Below are positions 31,095 through 39,979 of a stretch of 50,466 bases of DNA, piece by piece (the stretch's first letter is position 1; each line of letters starts with the position of its first letter). The stretch lies in contig JBJHDM010000020.1 in NCBI GenBank assembly GCA_050486545.1, forward strand, positions 1 to 50,466. The letters are read 5' to 3'. Under the pieces are notes generated by a model. That model worked only from the letters and a program-made list of their open reading frames with translations. It was not told where the DNA came from and did not search any database. Made by a program: the position numbers and the translations under genes. The stretch comes from DAOMNN01 sp050486545. GTDB taxonomy: Bacteria > Pseudomonadota > Gammaproteobacteria > Burkholderiales > Rhodocyclaceae.

Positions 31095-33584
31095 ATGAGT
31101 TCTGCTGATATCGCCGTATCCCCATCCCCTGCTGCCGAAGAAGCGGGTGATTGCTACCACTGCGGACTGCCTGTCCCGCCCGAGAGCGATCACCGCGTCG
31201 ACATCGACGGGCGGGAACGCAGGATGTGCTGCGTGGGGTGCGAAGCCGTCGCTCGATCCATCGTCGACAACGGACTGACGGATTACTACCGCCATCGCGA
31301 TGCGATGCCCGAGCCGCAGAAGGAAGCGCTGCCGGTCGAGCTTCGCGAACTCGGCCTGTTCGATCACCCCGACTTCCAGAAGACCTTCGTCCAGCCCATC
31401 GGCGAGCACGAGCGCGAGGCTTCGCTGATTCTCGAGGGCATCACCTGCGCAGCGTGCGTGTGGCTGAACGAGCGCCATGTGGCCCGGCAGCCGGGCGTCT
31501 CGCTGGTCGAGGTCAACTACGCGACGCGGCGGGCCCGCGTGCGATGGGACGAGAAACGCACGAAGCTCTCGGAGATTCTCGCCGCGATCCAGGCCATCGG
31601 CTACCGGGCCTATCCCTACGATGCGGAACGTTCCGAACAGATCGCGCAGCGCGAGCGGCGATCGATGCTGTGGCGGGTGTTCGTCGCCGGCTTCGGGATG
31701 ATGCAGGTAATGATGTACGCCTACCCAGCCTATATCGCCGGCGAGGGCGACCTGTCGGCCGAAGCCGACCGCCTGATGCGCTGGGCCAGCCTGATCCTGA
31801 CCGTGCCGGTGGTGTTCTATTCCGCGGCGCCGTTCTTCCAGCGTGCTGTGCGCGATTTTCGCCTGCGCCAGCTCGGCATGGACGTGCCCGTGGCGCTGGG
31901 GGTCGGCAGCGCGTTCGTCGCGAGCGTCTGGGCGACGCTGATCGACGGGCCGGAGGTGTATTTCGATTCGGTGACGATGTTCGTGTTCCTGCTGCTGTGC
32001 GGGCGCTACCTGGAGATGTTGGCACGCCAGAAGGCCGTGCGCGGCGTCGAGGAACTGGGCAAGGTCCTACCGGTTTTCGCCGAGCGTCTCGAACCCGATT
32101 CGGCGCAGGGGCTGCGGGTTCCGGTCTCGCGACTGGTGCCGGGCGACCGTATCCGGGTGCGGCCGGGTGAGGTCATCCCAGCCGACGGCATCGTGCTCGA
32201 AGGCGAGAGCGAAACGAACGAGGCCCTGCTGACCGGCGAGAGCCGGCCCGTAGCCAAGGCGGCCGGAGCGGGAGTGACCGGCGGCAGCATCAACGTGGCC
32301 AGTCCGCTCGTGATCCGGGTCACCCAGGTCGGCGATTCCACGCGCCTGGCGGCGATCCGCAAGCTGATGGACCGTGCCGCTTCGGACCGGCCGCGCATCG
32401 CGACGCAGGCCGACCGCGTCGCGCGCGTGTTCATCGTTGCACTGCTGAGCCTGTCGGCGCTGACCTGGATCCTCTGGCAGTTCATCGATCCGGATCGGGC
32501 CTTGTGGATCTTCGTCTCGGTGCTCGTCGTTGCGTGCCCGTGTGCGCTGTCCCTGGCGACCCCGACTGCCTTGACCGTCGCGACCGATTCCCTGGCGCGA
32601 ATGGGGGTCTTGGTGACCCGCGGGCACGCGATCGAAACCCTCGCGCGGGCCAACTGCTTCGTATTCGACAAGACGGGTACCCTCACCGAAGGGACGATGC
32701 GTGTAGACGAGGTGTGCGTGCTCGACGGTTCGGACGAGGAGCGTGTGCGCGCATGGGCCGCTGCGCTCGAACAGGCGTCGGAGCATGCCGTGGCCGCTGC
32801 GATCCGGATCGCGGCGGGGGATCGCGAACTGCCCGGTGTGAACGATCTCAGGGCCGTGACCGGCCAGGGGGTGGAAGGGGTCATCGACGGACAACGGGTC
32901 CGGCTCGGGCGTCCGGATTTTGTCGCTGCGCTGGTGGGTTCGGCCGTTCCGGAGGCACTGGCCCGGCTGGAGCAGGGCGGGGCGACCGTCGTGGCGCTCG
33001 GCAGTCCGGGCCGCTGGCACGGCCTGTTCCGGCTTGCGGACGTCGCCCGGGAGGAGGCGCCGGTACTGATCGGGCGGCTCGCGCGCGAAGGGATCCCGAC
33101 CGCGATCATCAGCGGCGACGCGCGTTCCGCAGTCGAGATGGTGGCGCAGCGGGTCGGGGTGGATGAATCCCATGCAGAGATGACGCCGGAAGGCAAGCAG
33201 GCCTGGGTCGAACGTCGTCAGGCCGTGCCGGGCGCAGTCGTCGCGATGGTGGGCGATGGCGTCAATGATGCGCCGGTGCTTGCCCAGGCGCAGGTGTCGG
33301 TGGCGATGGGCGGTGGAACCGACCTGGCGCGGAACCAGGCCGATATCGTCCTGCTGTCGGAGTCGCTGGCGGGGCTGTCGCGTGGGGTCAGCCTGTCGCG
33401 GCGGACCCTGCAGATCATCCGCCAGAACCTGTGGTGGTCCTTTACCTACAACTTCACGTCGGTTCCGCTTGCGATGATGGGATTGATCACGCCCTGGATG
33501 GCGGGCCTGGGCATGGCGGGCAGCTCGCTGCTGGTGGTGCTCAATGCCCTGCGCCTGCAGGTACGCCCTGCCAAAGGAGGATGA
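31095..33584 (+). CDS. ccoI: Copper-transporting P1B ATPase for cbb3 oxidase assembly
   Basis: 829-residue heavy-metal pump (CcoI/FixI) that exports Cu from the cytoplasm for the CuB site of cbb3 oxidase. The N-terminus has the extra Cys domain of this subgroup: CYHC (20-23) and CCVGC (45-49), before the HMA-like domain with GITCAAC (Cys118 and Cys121). Then come membrane helices, the LTGES actuator motif, the metal-binding CPC in VVACPCALSLATP, the phosphorylation loop FDKTGTLTEG, SEHAVAAA (HP-type), and GDGVNDAPVLAQA. It precedes ccoS by 2 bp. The upstream 100 bp shows no FNR box. Confidence 0.95.
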   Translation: MSSADIAVSPSPAAEEAGDCYHCGLPVPPESDHRVDIDGRERRMCCVGCEAVARSIVDNGLTDYYRHRDAMPEPQKEALPVELRELGLFDHPDFQKTFVQPIGEHEREASLILEGITCAACVWLNERHVARQPGVSLVEVNYATRRARVRWDEKRTKLSEILAAIQAIGYRAYPYDAERSEQIAQRERRSMLWRVFVAGFGMMQVMMYAYPAYIAGEGDLSAEADRLMRWASLILTVPVVFYSAAPFFQRAVRDFRLRQLGMDVPVALGVGSAFVASVWATLIDGPEVYFDSVTMFVFLLLCGRYLEMLARQKAVRGVEELGKVLPVFAERLEPDSAQGLRVPVSRLVPGDRIRVRPGEVIPADGIVLEGESETNEALLTGESRPVAKAAGAGVTGGSINVASPLVIRVTQVGDSTRLAAIRKLMDRAASDRPRIATQADRVARVFIVALLSLSALTWILWQFIDPDRALWIFVSVLVVACPCALSLATPTALTVATDSLARMGVLVTRGHAIETLARANCFVFDKTGTLTEGTMRVDEVCVLDGSDEERVRAWAAALEQASEHAVAAAIRIAAGDRELPGVNDLRAVTGQGVEGVIDGQRVRLGRPDFVAALVGSAVPEALARLEQGGATVVALGSPGRWHGLFRLADVAREEAPVLIGRLAREGIPTAIISGDARSAVEMVAQRVGVDESHAEMTPEGKQAWVERRQAVPGAVVAMVGDGVNDAPVLAQAQVSVAMGGGTDLARNQADIVLLSESLAGLSRGVSLSRRTLQIIRQNLWWSFTYNFTSVPLAMMGLITPWMAGLGMAGSSLLVVLNALRLQVRPAKGG

Positions 33585-33586
33585 CG

Positions 33587-33862
33587 ATGGGGCTGTACCT
33601 GCTGATTCCCGTCTCGGTGGTCATCGTGTTCGTGATCGGGGTGATCTTCTGGTGGTCGGTTCGCTCGGGCCAGTTCGACGATCTCGAAGGGCCGGCCTAC
33701 CGGCTGCTGCTCGACGACAAGGATCCCGTGCCCGGAGATGGGGACGGGCAGGCGTCCCGGAAAGATCCCGGGGGAGCGGTCGGAAGGGATGTGGACCTTG
33801 CGGGAGCTGACGATGCCGCGGGGGATGCCGCAAGCCCGGACGGACGAACCGACCGATCATGA
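33587..33862 (+). CDS. ccoS: cbb3 oxidase maturation protein CcoS, with extended tail
   Basis: Small single-span membrane protein required for cofactor insertion into cbb3 oxidase. The first 45 residues are typical: MGLYLLIPVSVVIVFVIGVIFWWSVRSGQFDDLEGPAYRLLLDD in outline, with the FDDLEGPAxRILxDD signature after the helix. The following 45 residues are a low-complexity acidic and Gly/Ala-rich tail, making the 91-residue protein nearly twice the usual size. Strongly coupled to ccoI (start 2 bp after its stop, GGAGG in the overlap). Confidence 0.93.
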   Translation: MGLYLLIPVSVVIVFVIGVIFWWSVRSGQFDDLEGPAYRLLLDDKDPVPGDGDGQASRKDPGGAVGRDVDLAGADDAAGDAASPDGRTDRS

Positions 33863-33926
33863 ACGGGCATGACGGCGAGGGTGAAAACCCGTCCTGAAAG
33901 CGTGTTTCCGGCTTCGGAAACAATTG

Positions 33927-33940
33927 TTGACATAGGTCAA
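33927..33940 (+). promoter_or_regulatory. FNR/ANR box 1, class II promoter for the small RNA
   Basis: TTGAC-ATAG-GTCAA, a near-consensus anaerobox. With FNR centred at -41.5 the start is predicted at 33975, and CATACT at 33963-33968 is exactly where the -10 hexamer should be. It shares 13 of 14 bases with box 2 upstream of ccoN. Confidence 0.85.
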
Positions 33941-33974
33941 AGCCCCTCTCTCGTACGAAAGGCATACTCGACCC

Positions 33975-34079
33975 ATGGTTTTTGAAGGTCTGCGCAACAG
34001 CATGAGCGCGACCGGGATTTTCCGAATTTTTGTCTCTCTGTTGGGGTTGGGGGTGCGTCTCGTACGCACCCTTTTTTTT
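33975..34079 (+). ncRNA. Predicted FNR-induced small RNA of about 105 nt
   Basis: Bounded by a class II FNR promoter (start near 33975) and an intrinsic terminator with an 8-T run ending at 34079, inside the 455-bp ccoS-ccoN gap. The RNA has an unstructured U- and CU-rich middle (GAATTTTTGTCTCTCTG at about 34024-34040) and a terminal hairpin with poly-U, as in Hfq-binding regulators like FnrS. The first bases are ATG and a 56-codon frame exists, but there is no ribosome site, it runs through the terminator, and the sequence looks noncoding. The CU stretch can pair with the ccoO ribosome site. Not recognised as a named RNA. Confidence 0.7.
34051..34079 (+). terminator. Strong intrinsic terminator of the small RNA
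   Basis: GGGTGCGT (34051-34058), loop CTCGT, ACGCACCC (34064-34071), then eight T. Confidence 0.95.
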
Positions 34080-34195
34080 CGCCTGTCGGCATCTCATGGT
34101 TCTCGACCCGCAACGTCACCACTTTATCAGCCTTTGATGTTTTAGAACAGGTTTATCCGCTAGAATACGCAAAATTACTGCGCCGCAATAAAAAC

Positions 34196-34236
34196 TTGAT
34201 ATAGGTCAAATCCGGGGTTGGCGTTCGGCGTATGCT
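34196..34236 (+). promoter_or_regulatory. FNR/ANR box 2 and -10 of the ccoNOQP promoter
   Basis: TTGAT-ATAG-GTCAA at 34196-34209, centre 34202.5, with TATGCT at 34231-34236 in the correct class II position; predicted start near 34244, leaving a 74-nt leader before ccoN. The gap 34080-34195 holds no other recognisable feature apart from a possible TAGAAT hexamer near 34161. Confidence 0.88.
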
Positions 34237-34317
34237 TTGGCCGGTTGGCTTGGCGCAAAAGGCCTGCTCACGCGGCCTTGCAAGAAAAATAGGCTTTCAA
34301 TCAAAGAGGTGACTCAC

Positions 34318-35751
34318 ATGCAATCGCAGGCGACTTATAACTACAAAGTCGTTCGCCAGTTCTCGATCATGACGGTCGTGTGGGGGATCGTAGGCATGTT
34401 TGTCGGCGTACTCATCGCCGCGCAGCTTGTCTGGCCCGCACTGAACTTCAGCGAACTGGGAGAATGGTTCCACTTCGGCAGGCTGCGTCCGTTGCACACC
34501 AACGCGGTCATTTTCGCGTTCGGCGGTTGTGCGCTGTTCGCCACCTCGTACTTCGTCGTGCAGCGTACCTGTCACGCACCCCTGTTCGCGCCGAAGCTGG
34601 CGGCCTTCACGTTCTGGGGTTGGCAACTCGTGATCGTGCTGGCCGCGATCACGCTTCCGCTGGGCTTTACCCAGGGCAAGGAGTACGCCGAACTCGAGTG
34701 GCCGATCGATATCCTGATCACGCTGGTGTGGGTTTCCTACGCAATCGTGTTCTTCGGCACGATCGCCAAGCGCAAGGTCGCGCACATCTACGTCGCCAAC
34801 TGGTTCTTCGGGGCGTTCATCCTCGCAGTGGCCCTGCTGCACGTGGTCAATAGCGCGGCAATTCCGGTCGGTATGTGGAAGTCGTACTCGGCCTATGCCG
34901 GTGCCCAGGACGCGATGATCCAGTGGTGGTACGGCCACAATGCGGTCGGCTTCTTCCTGACTGCGGGCTTCCTCGGGATCATGTACTACTTCGTGCCGAA
35001 GCAGGCCGAGCGGCCGGTGTATTCGTACCGGCTGTCGGTGGTGCACTTCTGGGCGCTGATCTTCACCTACATGTGGGCCGGTCCGCACCACCTGCACTAC
35101 ACGGCGCTGCCCGACTGGACCCAGTCGCTGGGCATGCTGTTCTCGCTGATCCTGCTGGCGCCGTCGTGGGGCGGGATGATCAACGGGATCATGACGCTGT
35201 CGGGCGCCTGGCACAAACTGCGCACCGATCCGATCCTGAAGTTCCTGATCGTGTCGCTGTCCTTCTACGGCATGTCGACCTTCGAAGGTCCGATGATGTC
35301 GATCAAGACGGTCAATGCGCTGTCGCACTACACCGACTGGACCGTCGGCCACGTCCATGCCGGCGCGCTGGGCTGGGTCGCGATGATCTCGATCGGTGCG
35401 GTCTACTACCTGATCCCGCGCATGTACGGGAAGACCGAGATGTACTCGACCAAGCTGATCACGCTGCACTTCTGGATCGCGACCATCGGTATCGTGCTCT
35501 ACATCGCGTCGATGTGGATCGCCGGGGTCATGCAGGGCCTGATGTGGCGCGCGACGAACCCGGACGGCACGCTGACCTATTCGTTCATCGAGAGCGTCAA
35601 GGCGAGCTATCCGTTCTGGACCATCCGTCTGGTCGGCGGGATTCTCTTCCTGGGTGGCATGTTCATCATGTTCTACAACATGATGAAGACGATTGCCGGA
35701 GAGAAGGCGTACGAAGCGCCTGTCATCGCGCCCGCTGCCGCGCACGCCTGA
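34318..35751 (+). CDS. ccoN: cbb3-type cytochrome c oxidase subunit I
   Basis: Catalytic heme b / heme b3-CuB subunit of the high-affinity oxidase, an inner-membrane proton pump. 477 residues with 12 membrane helices from the ATG at 34318 (AGAGGTG upstream). Heme and copper ligands are visible in LRPLHTNAVIFAFGG, WWYGHNAVGFFLTAGFLGIMYY (CuB His and the crosslinked Tyr region), WAGPHHLHYTALPDW and DWTVGHVHAGALGW. First gene of ccoNOQP, driven by FNR box 2. Spacing to ccoO is 15 bp and contains the ribosome site GGAGAGAGAG. A minus-strand open frame of 800 codons across ccoN-ccoP is a codon-bias shadow. Confidence 0.98.
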   Translation: MQSQATYNYKVVRQFSIMTVVWGIVGMFVGVLIAAQLVWPALNFSELGEWFHFGRLRPLHTNAVIFAFGGCALFATSYFVVQRTCHAPLFAPKLAAFTFWGWQLVIVLAAITLPLGFTQGKEYAELEWPIDILITLVWVSYAIVFFGTIAKRKVAHIYVANWFFGAFILAVALLHVVNSAAIPVGMWKSYSAYAGAQDAMIQWWYGHNAVGFFLTAGFLGIMYYFVPKQAERPVYSYRLSVVHFWALIFTYMWAGPHHLHYTALPDWTQSLGMLFSLILLAPSWGGMINGIMTLSGAWHKLRTDPILKFLIVSLSFYGMSTFEGPMMSIKTVNALSHYTDWTVGHVHAGALGWVAMISIGAVYYLIPRMYGKTEMYSTKLITLHFWIATIGIVLYIASMWIAGVMQGLMWRATNPDGTLTYSFIESVKASYPFWTIRLVGGILFLGGMFIMFYNMMKTIAGEKAYEAPVIAPAAAHA

Positions 35752-35766
35752 TCGGAGAGAGAGACC

Positions 35767-36399
35767 ATGGCAAAGTTCAAACATGACATGATCGAACGCA
35801 GCGTCGGCCTGATGATCGTGCTGACCCTGCTCACCATCAGCGTCGGCGGTCTCGTCGAGATCGTCCCGCTGTTCTTCCAGAAGTCGCTTACGCAGCCGAT
35901 CGACCGTCAGGGCAACCCCCTGGACATCAAGCCGTACGATGCGGTGCAACTGGTTGGCCGGGACATCTATGTCCGCGAGGGCTGCTACAACTGCCATTCG
36001 CAGATGATCCGTCCGTTCCGTGCGGAGACCGAGCGCTACGGGCACTACTCCGTCGCCGGCGAGTTCATCTACGACCGGCCCTTCCAGTGGGGGTCCAAGC
36101 GGACCGGTCCGGACCTGCATCGCGTCGGGGGGCGTTACTCCGACGAGTGGCACCGGGTTCACCTGATCGATCCGCGTGCGGTGGTCCCCGAGTCGAACAT
36201 GCCCGCATTCCCCTGGCTGGAGCGCCCGGTTCGCCCGGGCGACATCGAGCGCAAGATGCGTGCCCTGCGGGCGCTTGGGCATCCGTACACCGACGAGCAG
36301 ATCGCCGGCGCGCGGGCCGCGCTCGACGGCAAGACCGAGATGGACGCGCTGATTGCCTACCTGCAGGGGCTGGGCACTGCGTTGTCGAACTTCAAGTAA
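35767..36399 (+). CDS. ccoO: cbb3-type cytochrome c oxidase subunit II (mono-heme cytochrome c)
   Basis: 210 residues: N-terminal membrane anchor (SVGLMIVLTLLTISVGGLVEIVPLFF) and a periplasmic domain with one c-type heme, CYNCH at 73-77, axial Met probably in ESNMPAFPWL. It passes electrons from CcoP to CcoN. The sequence REGCYNCHSQMIRPFRAETERYG is diagnostic. Its ribosome-binding region contains AGAGAGAC (35758-35765), complementary over 8 bp to the CU-rich part of the predicted upstream small RNA. Confidence 0.98.
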   Translation: MAKFKHDMIERSVGLMIVLTLLTISVGGLVEIVPLFFQKSLTQPIDRQGNPLDIKPYDAVQLVGRDIYVREGCYNCHSQMIRPFRAETERYGHYSVAGEFIYDRPFQWGSKRTGPDLHRVGGRYSDEWHRVHLIDPRAVVPESNMPAFPWLERPVRPGDIERKMRALRALGHPYTDEQIAGARAALDGKTEMDALIAYLQGLGTALSNFK

Positions 36400-36417
36400 A
36401 GCGTTGGAGATTGCGTC

Positions 36418-36597
36418 GTGGAACTCAATGACCTGAGAGTACTGGTTACCGTCGTCGGATTCCTGTGCTTCGTCGGAATCTGCATCTGGGCCTACAGCAG
36501 GCACGCCAAGTCCGGGTTCGAGGAGGCGGCGCAGCTCCCCTTCACCGACGATGATCTGCCGGTAGCCAGGGAAGGCCGGCAGTCCAAGGAAGGATAA
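36418..36597 (+). CDS. ccoQ: cbb3-type oxidase small subunit IV
   Basis: 59-residue protein with GTG start at 36418, encoded between ccoO and ccoP. One membrane helix (LVTVVGFLCFVGICIWAYS) followed by SRHAKSGFEEAAQLPFTDDD, the family hallmark. It stabilises the CcoNO-P complex. It ends 4 bp before the ccoP start. Confidence 0.95.
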   Translation: MELNDLRVLVTVVGFLCFVGICIWAYSRHAKSGFEEAAQLPFTDDDLPVAREGRQSKEG

Positions 36598-36601
36598 GAA
36601 A

Positions 36602-37504
36602 ATGGCTGACTTCGTTAGCGGCTTCTGGAATGTATATGTGATCGGCCTGACCGTGCTGAGCTTGTTGTTCTGCCTGTTCGTGCTGATTTCCAACAACAAG
36701 CGCGAGACCGGTCCGGTTCAGTCGCACGGCCACGTGTGGGACGAGGATCTGGAGGAACTGAACAACCCGCTGCCGCGCTGGTGGCTGTACCTGTTCTGGA
36801 TCACCCTGATCTTCTCCGTGATCTATCTGGCGCTGTATCCTGGACTGGGCAACGTCCGCGGGGTGCTGGGCTGGAGTTCGGTGGGACAGTACGAGGCCGA
36901 AATGGCGCGTGCCGATGAACGCTATGGTCCGATTTTTGCAAAGTTCAGCGAGATGGACGTGCCGGCGGTCGCTGCCGATCCCGAGGCCCGTGGCATGGGC
37001 GAACGCCTGTTCCTTACCTACTGTGCGCAGTGCCATGGCTCGGATGCTCGCGGGGCGCGGGGATTCCCGAATCTCACCGACGGCGCGTGGCACTGGGGTG
37101 GGGACCCCGATGCGATCAAGGCGACCATCACCAACGGCCGGACCGGGGTGATGACCCCCTTCGGGTCGATCCTCGGGCCTGAGGGCGCCCGGGACGTTGC
37201 CGCCTACGTGCGTTCGCTCAACGGCTTGGCGCACGACTCCCTGCGTGCCCAGCGCGGCCAGGAGATGTTCCAGCAGAACTGCGTCGCCTGCCATGGCCAG
37301 AATGCCGAGGGGATGGCAGCGATGGGCGCGCCGAACCTGACCGACAACAACTGGCTGTGGGGGTCCTCGGAGGCCGCGATTCTCGAGTCGATCAATTCCG
37401 GTCGCATGAACCGGATGCCGGGATTCGGCGAGTTCCTCGGCGAGGACAAGGTGCATCTGCTGACGGCCTACGTGTGGGGCCTGTCGAACCAGCCGGCCCG
37501 GTAA
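36602..37504 (+). CDS. ccoP: cbb3-type cytochrome c oxidase subunit III (di-heme cytochrome c)
   Basis: 300 residues: two N-terminal membrane helices (about 8-30 and 58-80, with HVWDEDLEELNNPLPRWW between) and two periplasmic cytochrome c domains with CAQCH at 141-145 and CVACH at 227-231. Axial Met candidates are in GVMTPFG and NRMPGFGE. Entry point for electrons from soluble cytochrome c. Last gene of ccoNOQP; a hairpin and a new -10 box follow. Confidence 0.98.
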   Translation: MADFVSGFWNVYVIGLTVLSLLFCLFVLISNNKRETGPVQSHGHVWDEDLEELNNPLPRWWLYLFWITLIFSVIYLALYPGLGNVRGVLGWSSVGQYEAEMARADERYGPIFAKFSEMDVPAVAADPEARGMGERLFLTYCAQCHGSDARGARGFPNLTDGAWHWGGDPDAIKATITNGRTGVMTPFGSILGPEGARDVAAYVRSLNGLAHDSLRAQRGQEMFQQNCVACHGQNAEGMAAMGAPNLTDNNWLWGSSEAAILESINSGRMNRMPGFGEFLGEDKVHLLTAYVWGLSNQPAR

Positions 37505-37518
37505 GCCGGCGCTGACCC

Positions 37519-37524
37519 TATAAT
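37519..37524 (+). promoter_or_regulatory. -10 box (TATAAT) before ccoG
   Basis: A consensus TATAAT 15 bp after the ccoP stop; no good -35 is visible. If used, it would give ccoGH a constitutive promoter besides read-through from ccoNOQP. Confidence 0.45.
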
Positions 37525-37538
37525 AAAAAGCACATCCG

Positions 37539-37568
37539 CCTTCCCCGGAACGTCGTTTCCGGGGAAGG
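37539..37568 (+). repeat. 12-bp perfect hairpin in the ccoP-ccoG junction
   Basis: CCTTCCCCGGAA-CGTCGT-TTCCGGGGAAGG. It is followed by CTTTCCCC rather than a T run, so it may be an attenuating stop or an mRNA-processing or stability element that separates ccoNOQP from ccoGH expression. Confidence 0.75.
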
Positions 37569-37607
37569 CTTTCCCCGAACAGAACAGCAAGTACGGATGT
37601 CTTCATC

Positions 37608-39044
<1,437 letters not shown>

Positions 39045-39050
39045 AGGAGC

Positions 39051-39566
39051 ATGCCGAACATGAGCATGAACGATTCAAGCGTGGTGCCCTGGTACAAGCA
39101 GCGTTGGCCCTGGATCCTGATCTCGCTGCCGGCGACCTCGGTCGTTCTCGGGATGACGCTCCTGTATTTCGCGATCACCACCGCAGACGGTCTCGTCGTG
39201 GACGACTACTACCGCGAGGGGCGCGCGATCGACCGGACCATCGCCCGTTCCATTCACGCCGCGGAGCTGGGCCTGATGGCCGATCTGGACATCCGTGCCG
39301 AGGAACTGTCGATCCGGCTTTCAGCCAACGAAGCGACGTCGCTCCCCGAGGCCCTCGTCGTGACGATCGCCCATCCGACTCGAAGTGGAAAGGACCAGAA
39401 CCTCGTGCTCAGCGGCAACGGCGGGGCGTTCTCCGGTCCGGTGGCACCGTTGACGGCCGGCCGCTGGCTGATCCAGCTCGAGGACGAGGCGAAGACGTGG
39501 CGGCTGCGCGGGGCGGTGTATCTGCCGGCCCAGGCGACCTTGCGCATCCTGCCTTACGAATCCTGA
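39051..39566 (+). CDS. ccoH: FixH/CcoH family cbb3 assembly protein
   Basis: 171 residues with one N-terminal membrane helix (WPWILISLPATSVVLGMTLLYFAI) and the TTADGLVVDDYYREGRAI motif typical of FixH, followed by a periplasmic beta-rich domain ending GAVYLPAQATLRILPYES. CcoH associates with the oxidase and is needed for its stability. Starts 6 bp after ccoG; an internal ATG at 39060 is an alternative start. Confidence 0.93.
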   Translation: MPNMSMNDSSVVPWYKQRWPWILISLPATSVVLGMTLLYFAITTADGLVVDDYYREGRAIDRTIARSIHAAELGLMADLDIRAEELSIRLSANEATSLPEALVVTIAHPTRSGKDQNLVLSGNGGAFSGPVAPLTAGRWLIQLEDEAKTWRLRGAVYLPAQATLRILPYES

Positions 39567-39586
39567 ACGATACACGTCCGTTGAAC

Positions 39587-39652
39587 CGGGGTTCTCATCG
39601 GTTGGACGGGCGGAAGACAACAGGCCAAAGGCCGTAATCCAACCACCCCGGC
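39587..39652 (+). other. Structured leader element before the small membrane-protein gene
   Basis: Long-range complementarity: CCGGGGT (39587-39593) and GGTTGGA (39601-39607) pair with TCCAACC-ACCCCGG (39639-39652), leaving a 7-nt bulge on the 5' side; an inner GGCC-AAA-GGCC hairpin (39624-39634) caps it. It ends two bases before the ribosome site GAGGAGG of the next gene, so folding could affect its translation. No known RNA class recognised. Confidence 0.5.
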
Positions 39653-39669
39653 AGAGGAGGGTGCAGCAG

Positions 39670-39915
39670 ATGATGAAATGGATATTGGTGCTGTGGCCGT
39701 CGTTCCTGATCGCGGCCGTTGCCGAGATCTTCTTCTTCACGGTGATCAGCCCGCAGGAGCTGTACCTGTTCGGCGAGCCGGTGGACTTTTCACCGATCGC
39801 GACCTATTCGATCGCCTTCTTCGGATTCTGGGCGGTCTGCGCCGCATCGAGCCTGCTCACGGTCTTCCTGAAATGCGACCGTTGTGAATTGAACCGCGCC
39901 CACCGTACCCGCTGA
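39670..39915 (+). CDS. Small two-helix membrane protein of unknown function in the cco cluster
   Basis: 81 residues from the ATG at 39670, which stands 9 bases after GAGGAGG; a GTG at 39661 touches the ribosome site and is unlikely. Two hydrophobic segments (ILVLWPSFLIAAVAEIFFFTVI and IATYSIAFFGFWAVCAASSLLTVFL) flank the short loop SPQELYLFGEPVDFSP. The end FLKCDRCELNRAHRTR has a CxxC pair that might bind a metal or heme. Its position directly after ccoH suggests an accessory role in oxidase assembly; unproven. I do not recognise the family. Confidence 0.8.
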   Translation: MMKWILVLWPSFLIAAVAEIFFFTVISPQELYLFGEPVDFSPIATYSIAFFGFWAVCAASSLLTVFLKCDRCELNRAHRTR

Positions 39916-39979
39916 AACCCCGGGCCGCTTGGCCTGTGCCGTCCCGTACGGCCGGGCCCATTTCTCCTGCGGTCCGGAC

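Noticed and set aside
33975..34145. 56-codon frame starting at the small RNA start site (leaderless peptide)
   Set aside because: No ribosome site, it reads through the strong terminator at 34079, and the translation shows no protein-like conservation pattern; a noncoding RNA explains the region better.
34297..36699. 800-codon open frame on the minus strand across ccoN-ccoP
   Set aside because: It lies exactly opposite three unmistakable oxidase genes, and its translation is a His/Arg/Asp-rich low-complexity product typical of the antisense frame of GC-rich genes.
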